Assembly: GCA_024364735.1 (NCBI GenBank)
Contig: JAGFNQ010000886.1
Coordinates: 281,995 to 345,994, forward strand
From: Boesenbergia rotunda
Lineage: Eukaryota > Streptophyta > Magnoliopsida > Zingiberales > Zingiberaceae
DNA: 64,000 nucleotides
Direction of reading: 5' to 3'
Shown: piece after piece, positions 1 to 11,410 of the stretch
Numbering within the stretch: position 1 is the stretch's first letter
Layout of the letters: every line of letters starts with the position of its first letter
Program-made: the position numbers and the translations under genes
The notes under the pieces: model-generated
Database searches by the model: none
Seen by the model: the letters and a program-made list of their open reading frames with translations, nothing else
What the model was told of the DNA's origin: nothing

Positions 1-756
1 GGCCGAAACCTTCCCCAAGGAAGGTCCTTGTGATTTTTCAAAAGAATAAAACAAGCAAACATTCAATAGCAATTATGCTGCAGGCGAGAGGACACTTACA
101 TCCTTGCGCTGGAATTTCACCTTCTCTTTAAACCGTAGGGTACCCTAGACTTGGAGGGCAAGTGAAAATCCTTTCTTTTCAAATTTTCTCTAGGGCTCCT
201 TGGACTTGGTAGAGGGCAAGGTACTTGGACTTTCCTCCTTGCAATTGCCCTAGGGTTAGAACCCTAGGGTTGGAATTTCGGCAACAAGAAGGGGGGTGCT
301 AGTCTCGGCAAGGGAAGAGGAAAAGAGGAAGGAAGAATGAAAAACTTCTTTCTAACTTCCCTTCTCTTAATCCTATTTATACACCTCTTGTGAAGAGACA
401 TGTCTCTTCATTGCCCAAGCCTTAACAATCATGTCTCCCCTTCTCCTAACACGAAACACCCATTAGAGCATTTGGTTAGGAAGAGTTAGTGCAAGTGATA
501 GGTCCAAGGTTCGATCCTTGCTTCCACCTCTTTGCACTTTCTTTTATCACCTCTTGCTAACTCATTTTCAAGCCCAATAAGCCAAGCCCAATATACATTT
601 CATGAATATGATATTTCATGCATTCATGACATTTCATTAATAAAATAGGTTCATGACATTTCATAGAATGTGATTGCATGAAATTTACATCATTTCATTA
701 TAAACATTTTTTCATACATCGTCATGATATTACAATGAAAATTTGGGGTGTTACAA
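1..756 (-). mobile_element. Partial LTR of a Ty3/gypsy-type element
   Basis: On the minus strand the LTR starts TGTAACACCCCAAATTTTC at 756 and runs off the left edge of the window. A TATAAATAG box lies on the minus strand near 371-380, which sets the orientation. TGTAAC...TTACA termini and the general layout (TATA box, T-rich promoter, tRNA-like module near the 5' end) are shared with the two solo LTRs at 37852-40197 and 45449-49155. It abuts the Athila-like gag remnant that ends at 767, so it probably inserted into that element. The other boundary and its TSD are outside the window. Assignment to Ty3 chromoviruses (Tekay/Del type) is inferred from the termini and the long LTR; no coding domain is visible. 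Confidence 0.6.
472..517 (+). other. tRNA-like A-box/B-box module in the LTR
   Basis: An A-box-like stretch (TTGGTTAGGAA, about 472-482) is followed 26 bp later by a B-box-like GGTTCGATCC (508-517), flanked by CAAGG/CCTTG that can form a T-arm-like stem. It points toward the LTR terminus (TTACA at 756), antisense to the LTR's own TATA box. No full cloverleaf is visible, so this is not called a tRNA gene. Confidence 0.45.
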
Positions 757-766
757 TGGGTGATTC

Positions 767-2277
767 CTAGGGCTCAGTGCAATCCCCTACACTCTCAATC
801 CTATCCTCTGGATCTCCTGATACATCAACCAATGATGGTGGTCCCTGGGGCTCAGTGCAATCCCCTACACCTGTAGAATCATCTCCTATGCATGCTCCTT
901 CTGTAATATCTGCAACAACAATATCAGAAAAATTAGGACCATCAATAATACTATCATCACAAAATAAAAGATGAGAAGGGTCCTGTAGTGCTTCAAAATC
1001 TTCTTCTTGAGATGAAAAATTTGGAAATGAATTTTGATCAAGAACTTCAGGAGGAATGCATGCTGTAGGTGCCCTATTTTTGATGTTTTCTTCTTCTTCT
1101 TCCACCAAAATTTCAAGATCACTTGAAGAAGGACTTGGCCATGCACTAGGGTCACCTTGAACTGATAAAAAATCAACCCCGGGGCTGTTTTGAATGGGAA
1201 AATGGGATGCTGGAAATTCTTCAGGAAATGCGGCATTTGGGGAGTTTAAACTTAACACAACCTCTTCATTCCCCAAAGTTGTTGCATGATCATACCCCTC
1301 AGAATTAAGAATAGTTTGAGAAGATAATTATTCTGATCTTTGGGCTTTATCTGATTCAATTGATCAATCAATTTTCCAAGGCGTCCTCCTATATCTTGTT
1401 GTTGTTGTTGAAAATTTTGCTGTTGTTGTAGGACTTGTTGAAACATCTCCTCCAGCCTTTGTTGTTGAGCCTCACTCTCATTAGGATTCTCAAAGCCTCC
1501 TTGATTGGTGTGGAACTCCTATTGATCTTGAAATGTAACATAAGGCTACTGAACACCAAGAGTAGGCTGTGCATTCTGAAATGGAAACTATTGGGGCTGC
1601 TCAAATGGTTGAATGGGCTGATTAAACTGCTGAAAATTTGGCTGGAATGATGGTTGAATTTGCTGAGAATTGTAGCTCTGGAAATTCTGTATTTGAGGTT
1701 GACATTGTTGATTGAAAGGCTGAAATGGTTGGGACTGAAAACTCTGGTTTTGAAACTGAAAATTTGGATCGTATGGCTATGAATGTTGAAGAGGTTGTTG
1801 AAAATTTTGTATGGGTTGAAATTCTTGCTGCCATGGCTGAGGTTGGGGCTGAAATTGATTATTTCCCTGCTGAAAACTTACAAAAGGCTGCTAGAAATTT
1901 TGGTTAAGATGCTGAAATCCTTGGTTTGGTGGAACTTGATGGAAGGGTGGTTGCTGAAAATTCTGATTATCTAAACACCCTTGCTGAATTCCTTGAAAAG
2001 GCAATTGATCTTGTTGATAAGGTTGCTGAAAGTTGGGCTGAAATTGCTGGAATTGGGGCTGAAAACTCTGGAATTGTGGCTGCCCAATCTGAGTTTGCTG
2101 GAAATTTGGTTGACTTGGCTGAAAACCTTGCTGAAATTTTTGACATTGTGACTGAAAAAACTGATTTGGTTGCTGAAAATTCACACAAGACTGTTGGAAA
2201 TCTTCATTTGGTGGCTGATTGAAAGGTTGGTTCTACTGAAATTGTGGACACGGCTACTGGTAAGTAGATGAGAACAT
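767..2277 (-). pseudogene. gag: Degenerate Gln-rich gag of an Athila-like element
   Basis: Reading begins at an ATG at 2277, 139 bp inside the primer-binding site, and runs leftward. The product is dominated by Phe-Gln-Gln repeats (about 2184-1390), followed by a short segment resembling the 'LPSQT-NP-' stretch in gag C-termini of Athila/Ty3 elements (about 1340-1300) and an acidic Ser/Glu/Asp-rich tail to the stop at 767. At least two in-frame stops (about 2256 and 2235) and frame changes near 1890 and 1290 break it. No capsid domain or CCHC knuckle is seen. A 33-bp motif containing GGCTCAGTGCAATCCCCTAC occurs twice near the 3' end. The Ty3-type LTR at 1-756 cuts it off. Athila-like is inferred mainly from the tRNA-Asp primer site and this short motif. 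Confidence 0.5.
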
Positions 2278-2415
2278 TTTGAACTGGCAGTCCTGTCACA
2301 AAGCAAACAAGAAAAATGGCAGCAACCGTATACAAAAGATAAAGCACAAGAAAATAGAATCAAATGATATGCCCATAAGCACACAAGCAAAAATCAAACA
2401 AATCAACTAGTTGCT

Positions 2416-2433
2416 TCCCCGACAACGGCGCTA
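2416..2433 (-). other. Primer-binding site, tRNA-Asp type
   Basis: The plus strand reads TCCCCGACAACGGCGCTA, which matches the 3' end of plant tRNA-Asp (TCCCCGGCAACGGCGCCA) with two changes. Seven bases separate it from the LTR edge at 2441. Use of tRNA-Asp is typical of Athila-lineage Ty3/gypsy elements. Confidence 0.8.
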
Positions 2434-2440
2434 AAAATTT

Positions 2441-5289
2441 TGATGCCCTCAAAAGAGATGTCACGAATGTGGGTCTCAAAATTTAGATGTGTGTAAGCTG
2501 GAAACCTTTTTTGCAATCAAAGAATTAAAACGTAGTAAAGGGGCCACAGGTCTTATTTTTCCTAGGGCTAGTTGAGGTTGTTTGATTCGATGCTCGAGTT
2601 TATGCGTCGTTGATATTTTTGGGTTTCAAATAAAATCTGGGTTTGGATTGCAATTCAGAAATGATAACTCAATAGAAAGAAGGAAACTTAACCATGGAAC
2701 TTAACATGTGATAGCAAGTTATAACTCAACCCAAAGGATCACTTAATCTACTAAGCACTTAATCAATTTCGAATACACATCTGATTTTCAAATGCCAAAC
2801 AAATGCCAAGCAATGAAACAACACAACAGCTGACTTACAATGGTAACTAAAACAAAGACTTGCTTCCAAAATCATACTCAAGACAGACCAAATTGCAAGC
2901 AATCTAAAACCAAATTGATACAAAAACCGTGCCAAGTTTTCACTTGATACAAAGTGAAAGCAATTGAACAAACTTGATACCACATTAAGGGAGCTAATGT
3001 ACCAAAAAGAATCTTATACTAAGTGCATAACTTCCATTGGACAATTTCCGAATTGGACTGAACAAACAAAACTGCAGAAGCTGCAAAATTGCAGAAACGT
3101 TTCAGAAACCAGCAGAATTCAGATTGCAGAGTTTCAGTAATGATCTGAATACAGAAATTCCGAATGCTGAAATATAGATTCAGTAATAATTCATTGATAC
3201 AAGGAACTGATGCTCAGAAAGTTTACTAATCAGCTTAGAAACATTCCCTATTTCTACAGAAACTGTCCATGAATGCAGCAAGAATTCGATGCAGGACATG
3301 AATGCATAAATTCAGAAACAAACCTAGTGCAGTTCTTCACAAGTAAATCTGCAAAAGTTATGAACTAATACTTGGGAAGGTTTAGATAACTGATAATCAC
3401 TAACAACCAATTCAAGAATTATTATTGATTCATGCAGAAATGGATTTGATACGCAAGCTAGAACTAATACGCAAAATAGAGGCTGATACAAAGTTCAGAA
3501 ATACCAGCTGCAGTCTTGAGTTGTTGCTTGATACAATAACAGAACTCCAACTGATGTGAAGCAATTAATTGTGAAGCAAACAAACTGAATGTAAATTTCA
3601 GAACCAAATGAATTCAGAAACAAAAGTTTAGAGTTCAGCTGATGTGCAGAAACACTTGAATGCAGAAATGAAATCTGGAAACTTCATAAGCATGATTGGC
3701 ACAAACATCAAATGTGCTAAACGAGGTGTTGCAGAAATTAATCGAAACTGAACAATCCAAATTGCAGAAACTAAATTGCTAACTTGCAGAAATCAAATTC
3801 GAAATTGAGCAGAAATAGCATATGCGAACTTAAGTCGAGTGCACTAATCCCAAGTAAGAAAAGGTTCACAAAAACTAGAACTAACTTGATATGGAAATCA
3901 AGACTGAAAAACCGAAACTAGCAAAATTTGGAAACTTAAGTTGCAGAAATGAGAGTTGGTACGCAAGAACAGGGACACCAACTGATACTTACAAATTAAA
4001 TTGCAGCACACATGAAATTAAATGACAGGATAACTAAATAAGCTATCGAGCTACTTAACATGAAGAATTGAAACACTAATTTAAGCAGAATCATTTTGGA
4101 AATGAAACTATGGTAGTTGATACAAAAAGTTCAGGAATGAAACACTGCAGAAATGAAATTACAGCTACAAATCGAAAATTCAAGAAGAAAACTAATCCTC
4201 AATCACACTCTTAGGTCAAGAACTCCTTGTTCGTCACGCAAGGGTGAGCCTCGAACCCGTAAGCTCAGTAAATCAATGGAAAACTCAATCTGCAATCCAT
4301 TCCAGCTCAGCTCTTCCCAATTCTGAAAATTCCATTCGAATCCTCCAATCCAGCTGCTTCCAATTGCGATGGTGATTCGGGGATGGTCAGAGCACTCTAG
4401 GGAACCCCTCCAGATAGCTCCGGTGGATGGAAATGGAGCGCAGCTGAAATCGAAGGCTTCAAACAGAAGAGCCACGGAAACCTCACAACAGCTCTGTTTC
4501 TTGGCAATTTAGAGTTGGAACTTCACCGACAAACCTCCCCAATGACCTAGCAATTGATCTAAACAGAGAATTGAGGGGTCGCGCCCCTTGGATGAAGAAA
4601 ATCTTGAAGAAAATGCGATGAAAAACAAAGAAGAAAGCTTGCGGCGAGAAGACGCGACGAAGCTGAAGGCTGAGGAAAAATTTGATTAAGTACTTAGCAT
4701 TGGACGGTTCAGATTTATTTGAGGAAATCCAACGGGTGATCTTCATCCGATCTGAACCAAACTTTGATGATGTTGATCAAGGGTCAGGATCTGCCTCGTG
4801 GTAGCTCGGATCCTCCAGATGTGCAACGGATGGTCCAGATCAACCTAATCTTTGAATGGACAGTCAAGAGCCCTCCGAGCTCGATCCAACGGTCAAATGA
4901 TCTCTGATTTTGATAAAACCTTCAGATCTTGATCCAGATGCTTGATCAACCCTAACCCTAGCTTGGATTGCTTCAGATGGTCCCAGATGGCTCAGATCTA
5001 GCCGCTTTTGAATCGGACGACCCAGATTAATCCGAAGCTTGATAACTCGATCTGGGTCCTCTTCCGACTCAAGTTTGACCCAGTATGCCCTAGGTCCATG
5101 ATCTTTTCAAGCCTGCAAAAATAGATCAAAAATTTAGTAGCCAAATAATCCAAATATGTACAGATTTGCAATTAAGTCCAAAATAAAAGTAAGTTCTAAA
5201 ACCTTGGGTAATTTCACAATTAAGCAAGTAAAACATGGGTCAAACATGGATTTTAGCAACTAAAATAATCAATAAAATGGTACTTATCA
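2441..5289 (-). repeat. 5' LTR of the Athila-like element
   Basis: The plus strand begins TGATGCCC at 2441 and ends CTTATCA at 5289, giving TGAT...ATCA terminal inverted repeats. One end abuts the tRNA-Asp primer site. At the other end the sequence of Sirevirus A's LTR resumes at 5290-5291 (compare 24961 onward), so this LTR marks an insertion into that LTR. At 2,849 bp it is long but plausible for this lineage. The 3050-4180 part is full of variants of GCAGAAATGAAA and TGATACAAAG. The few short open frames here (for example 4203-4475) have no recognisable domains and I do not call them genes. Confidence 0.7.
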
Positions 5290-5588
5290 CTCACCCCTTG
5301 AAGTCTTCTTCCTCTGGCTATCGTCCTTCAGATGTGCACACAAGCCTTCCTTGGCTTGCCTCCATGCCACCCTTCACGTGTGCCCTTGAAGTCCACTTCC
5401 CGGCTTGCCCTTAGAGCTCTCCTCCCTCTGCTCTCGTCCCTCGGATATGTTTTCCAAGTGTGATTCTCCAAGTCCTGCAAACTCAATCACACATATTAAA
5501 TACAACACAACACCCTAACCTTAAACTTATTGGCACACACATCAAAACCATGATCTTCCCAATCATTCTTGGGTCGATTGCCTCAACA
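5290..5588 (-). repeat. 3' LTR fragment of Sirevirus A
   Basis: The sequence matches 24961-25259 with scattered substitutions and ends in CCTCAACA at 5588 (TGTTGAGG on the minus strand), directly beside a polypurine tract. The rest of this LTR was separated by the Athila-like insertion and is not in the window. Confidence 0.85.
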
Positions 5589-6553
5589 ATCTCTCCCTTT
5601 TTGATGTGTGATAATATGTTTAAGTTTAGGGATAAAATACCAGTCAACAAAGTAAATGACAGTAGCAATTGAAAAATATAAGACATATCAAAACCTAAGA
5701 GGTAACCTCCCCCTTAATCCATGTCTTCTCCCATTTTCAATTCTACTTATAATCCAAGTTAAGTCGTATAACTAAATTACCAACAAGCAACAGCAAGAAA
5801 TATAAGACATAACAAAACCTAAGAGGTAACCTCCCCCTTAATCTATGTCTTCATCCATTTTCCATCATACTCCAAGATTTTAACTTAAACCACCCATTTT
5901 AAGCTAAAATTCTAATTTAAACCACTCATTCTCCCCCTTTGACACCACCAAAACTATTGCCTCAAGCAACCCTAATCCATGACATCAAATGAGAGAATTT
6001 TGGATTTCTGAAAAATAGCTCAGCAAGTTGAAATCAAGCGTGCCAGTCGACTGCCCCAAGGGGCAGTCGACTGATACTCTATCAGTCTGTTTTTTCAGCT
6101 TCTGAGCCGAATTTTAGAAACCTCCAATAAATTCCAAAAAATTCTAAAAATCATAAAAATTTGCAGGCATGTTTGAAATAATATACTCTATCAAGAAAAA
6201 ATATCAGTTCATGAAAATTTTCAAACATACTTGACTTTTGACTAAAGTTCAAAATTGTTGAAAACCACTAAGTTTGTATCAATATTTCAACGTAGTTTTG
6301 CATTCATATATCTTCTAGGCTTATGGCAAAACACATAAGATATGAAATGGTTTTCAAATATTTAAAATGTCTAACCATGATATTTGGGCAAAGTGTCCAT
6401 TAATTAAATACATGTCTTCCCCATGGTTGGTCTAATTTTTATAATTTTGATACATTTATTGATTCAACACTATGCCATAAGCACAAGTGAACCAATTGTA
6501 TCATCCTAATGGATCAAGGACCACCTTCTTAGTCTATTACCCCAAGGTCCATC
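5589..6553 (-). other. Post-pol noncoding region with multiple PPTs and a palindrome
   Basis: The polypurine tract next to the LTR is 5589-5602 (minus strand AAAAAGGGAGAGAT). Three further PPT-like runs of CTCCCCC on the plus strand lie near 5704-5716, 5828-5840 and 5929-5941; the first two sit in duplicated segments about 124 bp apart. Multiple PPTs upstream of the 3' LTR are a known Sirevirus feature. A near-perfect palindrome lies at 6044-6073 (arms CAGTCGACTGCCCC and GGGGCAGTCGACTG, spacer AA). No ORF is credible here. Confidence 0.65.
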
Positions 6554-7495
6554 CTAGACTTCTACAAAACACATACCAAGGCCTCTTCTTAAGGATGTAA
6601 ACTCCGATTCGGGAAGAGGCTTGATGAAAATGTCGGCAAGGTTTGACTTTGACTCAACATAGTATAAGTCTATGTCTCCCTTTGTCACATGGTCTCTAAT
6701 AAAGTGATGCTTCACTTTCATGTGTTTTGTTCTAGAATGGTGAATCGGATTCTTAGTCAAATTGATTGTACTTACATTATCACACAAGACTTTGACCTTG
6801 GAATAATGTAACTCATAATCTTCTAAGGTGTGCATGATCTAAAGTAGTTGGGATACACAACCACCCATTGCCACATATTCGGCTTTCGTAGTTGATAGGG
6901 AAACGCATGGTTGTTTCCTACTACTCCAACTAACTAAGGAAGACCCAAGGAATTGACACCCTCCACTAGTACTCTTCCTATCTAGCTTACACCCCGCATA
7001 GTCCGAGTCTGTGTATCCAATAAGATCAACATTTGGGGTTCTAGAATACCAAAGCCCGGCATTGAGGGTACCTTTAACATACCTTAGGATCCTCTTCACT
7101 ACAACCAAATGGGACTCTTTGGCACATGATTGGTATCTTGCACACATACCTACCGCAAAAAGTATATCGGGTCTACTAGCGATTAGATACAATAAGCTAC
7201 CAATCATGCTTCGATATTGTTTTGAGTCTACCATTTTCCCTTCACTATCACTATCCATTTTCACATTCGTTCCTATAGGGGTAGATGCTACCTTAGCATT
7301 TTCAAGTCCAAATTTCTTTAGCATTTCCCTACCATATTTAGTTTGAAATACATGTATTCTTTCATTTATTTGCTTAACTTGAAGACCTAAAAAGAAGGTT
7401 AACTCTCCTACAAGACTCATCTCAAATTCATCTTCCATACACTTGATGAACTCTTGTAGGAAGTCATTATTTGTTGACCCAAAGATGATATCATC
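6554..7495 (-). pseudogene. pol: Sirevirus A pol, end of RT and RNase H
   Basis: From the Angela insertion at 7496 leftward, the frame carries the end of the reverse transcriptase ('GELTFFLGLQV', then 'YRSMIGSLLYL' and 'RPDI-FAVGMCARYQ') and RNase H ('GYTDSDYAGC', 'STTKAEYVA', 'SRTKHMKVKHHFIRDHV', 'ADIFIKPL'), ending at a stop at 6554. The canonical 'STTEAEY' has become 'STTKAEY', so a catalytic Glu is lost. A stop near 6836-6838 splits the region. It is the continuation of 17505-18129 across the Angela insertion. RNase H would remove the RNA strand during cDNA synthesis, but this copy is dead. Confidence 0.85.
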
Positions 7496-9726
7496 TGTTA
7501 GTGATATGAGAGAAGTGTCCTAAGGCAATCGCCTTATGATTGTAATCATTTACTTTAATAAATGAATATTCACTATTTGAGTATACATGTTCATGTATTT
7601 GATTGAGATCTTAAACTCATTTACTGAATGCCCGCAATACAATTCACAACATGAGAGAATTTGTGATGAATTCACAACTAGTGATTATCTCTACATGTGC
7701 AATTGTGAAGTATTGAAATTGTCCCTAGTCGATGAATTGATAAACACGGACACTATCAATTCTGTTGAGACTAGCATGGGTTATTCTCTAATCAGTTGAT
7801 TCTCACTGGCTGGTGACATTGGGATGTCCGAAGATAAACATGAATGCTAGTTAAGGGAACTAGTTCATTGGAGTGACTAGGTGTAAAACTTCATATGGTA
7901 ATCTACATATAGATATGTCAATGAAGTTCTTACTGCAGCTTAAGTGCGATGTTCCTTGGACTTGCGGTGTTCAAGTCATCTTGGTCATAAAGACTTATAC
8001 TTTGACATCTTAAGCAAGCATCTCCAAGGAGGTGTGGACTCAGGATGATTGGGTATAAGCCGAAGTGCCCGAAGATGTTTGAACAGCCTACAAAGGATTC
8101 ACCACTCCTTGCGAGGAGATGTATACCCAAGGTCTATCGTCGGATTGTTACTCGAAGCCTCTGGCCAGAGCATGACATGTTCAGAGTATGAATCTCTGAA
8201 ATACATGAGAGTAATTAGAATCCATTGGATGAGAAAGACATTACTTGGGCCAGGTGTGACGTAGTCAGCCTAGTGGGGACTGACACACATAGACCGTGTC
8301 CTAAACCAAGTGGGTATAAGATGGTGAAGGGAATGAGGCACGATTCATTAAAGCTGCTGAAGGGTTCCAGAATTATTTCTGAGGTCAACCGTTGATCTTT
8401 CGATTAATTGGGGGTCATGATGTACTACTAGGTGTCACTCATGATCATTCTATAATTGGTTGATTATAGACGGCCAACATAAATCGAAAGCCTATTTAGT
8501 CACACGCACTACGAGTAATCCGAGGGATTTAAAACGAGTTAAAAATTAGATTTTCCGATCAAGAGAGATAAGTCGAATCTGAATTTATCAGAGACGCATC
8601 GGAAGCTTAAAATGGCTAAGTCTTTTGAAGGCTTATTGGACAAATTAAATGAGTTTAATTCGTAAGGTAACGGCTTGGATTTGGCCGGCCAAAGAGGGTC
8701 CCCACCCTCTTTGGTTTGGCCGGCCACAATAAAAAGGGAAACCAAATTGTTTGGTTTAAATTATAAAATAAATCGAGCGTGATTTGTATTATAAAATTAT
8801 GGATAAAGAAATTTATATAAAGAAATTTATAGAAATTTATTCTTTTTATGGAAATTAAAATGAACCATGGATTGGTTTATTTTATTTTATAAAATCAATT
8901 ATGAATTGATTTTTCCATGATAAGAAAATTTTATATAATAAATTTCTTGTAAAATTTTATTCCATAATAAAAGGGGAGACATGGTTGTTTTTATTATAAA
9001 TTAAGTTATAACAAAAACTTGGCATAACGGAATAATTTATAGAAAAATTTATAAGATAAATTTCTTATGAAAAATTTATTCCGTTAAAAGGAGACTTAGC
9101 GATAAAGAGGCTACTATATAAAGGTGCAAAGGCAAGGCTTGGAAAAAAAATTCAAGAGATCAATGATTCTTGCCTAGCGTCTCTTCCTCTCCTTCTCTCC
9201 CTCTCCCTCCTCTAGTAGGCGCCGGCCCTAGAGGGCTCCCCTAGGGTTGCCGTGAGCCACCTCCAGCAAGAAGGTGCCGAAGAAGAAGAAGAAGCGGGTC
9301 ACGACTCCTTCCTTCCTCCCGGAATCTTGATTCCGTTTTTCGTTTGGTGGTTAGTTTTCCATCTCTCTCTCTTGATATTCTAGTCGTGCCTTTGGAGAAT
9401 CTAGTAGTTCTTGACGGCACAAAACTCGTGGCTTTGCGAAGTCATCCCGAAGAGAACTCGGCATGGACGCGAATAGAGGCGGAGCTTCCAAGGGACGCTA
9501 CGGTTGGATCTCGTCCCTTTCTATGAATTACGCGAGGTATTAAGTAAATTAGTTTACTTTCTGCAAAATTTTAAATGTATGATCATGTCTTCACAACATA
9601 AGGGTGCATGCTAGATACGTGGTTAAAATAATTTGAGAAATTATTTATGCTAAATCTTCCGCTGCACGTAATTAAATTTTAAAATTACGAACCCGTATCA
9701 ATGTCAACATGCACCCGGTCCCAACA
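7496..9726 (+). repeat. 5' LTR of the Angela-like element
   Basis: It runs from TGTTAG to CCCAACA, 2,231 bp. A TATATAAAGG box is visible at about 9115-9124, upstream of a pyrimidine-rich tract (9182-9215) that is probably near the transcript start. Small ORFs in it recur in the 3' LTR and in the solo LTR and have no recognised product. Confidence 0.93.
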
Positions 9727-9727
9727 G

Positions 9728-9739
9728 TGGTATCAGAGT
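9728..9739 (+). other. Primer-binding site, initiator tRNA-Met
   Basis: TGGTATCAGAGT begins two bases after the LTR end and matches the usual plant copia site complementary to initiator tRNA-Met. Confidence 0.9.
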
Positions 9740-11410
9740 CGGTTAGTATTTGACATAATCATATAATTGTTTTGCGGAAAACTTTGTCATGATCTCAATT
9801 TTGGAAAAATTTTCCAATTATGGAAACTTTCCAATTATAATAAATTTTAGATTTAGGAATTTCAAAGTTTGGAAATCCTCATGAAATTTCGCAAACGTTT
9901 GAAATATCCTAGTTTCTGAAATTTTATGATAATTGTGAAAACTTCCCATTTTTGGAAACCTTCCCAATTTGGAAATTTCCTATTTTGGAAATTTTCCAAT
10001 TTTGGAAATATGTAAGTTTTCTTTGTACCAGAAACTTACAATTATTCTGAAAACCTATTATGAAATCTTGCAATTTTGGGCATTTTCTTTCAAGAAAGTC
10101 TAGACAAATTTATGGATTATTAATTGACAATTAAATTCGAATTGGTTTTAAATTATTAACAAAATTCTTTATTTTGGATTGAGCCTCGGGGAGCCGTCCA
10201 ATTTAAAGTTAGTTGTTGTAATTTAATTTCCTATTTTGAATAAAATTGTCATGTTTAATTTGGTTACGCCTCGGGGAGCGGACCAAATTAGATTTACAAC
10301 AAATTCCTTTTTTTTAGTATCTGAACCTCGGGGAGCCACCCAAAGAAAATAATTTGTTGAAATTAATAAATCCATAAATAAAATATGTAATCAAATCTTG
10401 GAAATTTTGAGGTGATTCTCAAATGATAATTTCCTTATTTGATTTAAGAGGTGATGTTCTTACATATTGTTGTCTCCAAAATTAATTAGGAAAATGGTTT
10501 CCTATAGAGTTTTCTTAAAAGAGATTTTCATGAAAATAATATGTGGTTGAATTAAGGGAATCTGTCTCTTAATTTAATAAGATTTGATTTAGAGAAATCA
10601 AAGTCTTAAACATATTATTTCCGAAATTGATTATGACAATTTAGGAAATTGTTTCCCAAAACAATTCCTTGAATAAAGTATGAAATTAGAATTAGGAAAT
10701 CCGGTTCCTAATTCAATTAATGAGACTTGATAAATTAAGTCACATACATACTTTATTAAGGAAATCGTTAGTACATAACATAATTATATGTCATGAATGT
10801 GCTTAGAAAAGAAAGGATGAGACCCAAAACCCCTTACAAAATATTAAGGCCAACACTTTCCATTAATATTGTTAGAACCGGAGTTTTGTTTCTCGTTTGG
10901 GTTGATGGACACATCCATGCCTGGCTTGAATCTCAACATGTTCAAACCATGGAATTAGTTTATGATTAATATAGTTGGAGTCAGAGGTCAATCCTTAGTT
11001 TTGGTTGTTGGACACATCCAAGCCTGACTAAACGGTTGAATGAGCTCCAACCATATTAAAACTATTTCTTGATTAATGGGTCAGCCTTAAGCTTGGAGCA
11101 TCGATTTGTTGTGCCACAGCCAAGGTCGATGTAAAGAGAGGTGCAGTTGGGTGCTATGTATATTGTTGCATACTTGTTAATGAGTTAACAACCCAATGAT
11201 TTATGCAAACATTCAATTAGTTGATAGCATAAAGTGATAGTTACATATATGTGATATGTAATCGGTATAATTACCTACCTTCATAGCTAAGAATAACATG
11301 ATGGCCACAGCCATGGTTGTTCTTATCTATGGTTGGATATCAACCTATTTGGAGATGTTCCTACGATCTCCCGAATTGTCAATTTGTATTTCTAGGATAA
11401 TCACTCGATC
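9740..11410 (+). other. Untranslated leader of the Angela-like element
   Basis: This 1.67-kb AT-rich stretch between primer site and gag has no credible ORF. It holds three copies of a CCTCGGGGAGC motif (about 10184, 10267 and 10326), each ahead of a related AATTT-rich stretch. It also holds two copies of a segment around TGGACACATCCA (about 10907 and 11008), and repeated GGAAATTTTCC-like runs around 9800-10080. It probably includes packaging signals, by position only. Confidence 0.6.

Noticed and set aside
1725..2222. Plus-strand open frames rich in Ala, Glu and Asn across the Athila-like gag
   Set aside because: Antisense to the Phe-Gln-Gln repeat; the minus-strand reading has the ATG and primer-site context.
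4203..4746. Two open frames on the minus strand, possible small genes
   Set aside because: Inside the Athila-like LTR, no recognised domain, and no sign of gene structure.
4948..4962. AACCCTAACCCTAGC, telomere-like
   Set aside because: Only two units; common in plant promoters and LTRs, not a telomere tract.
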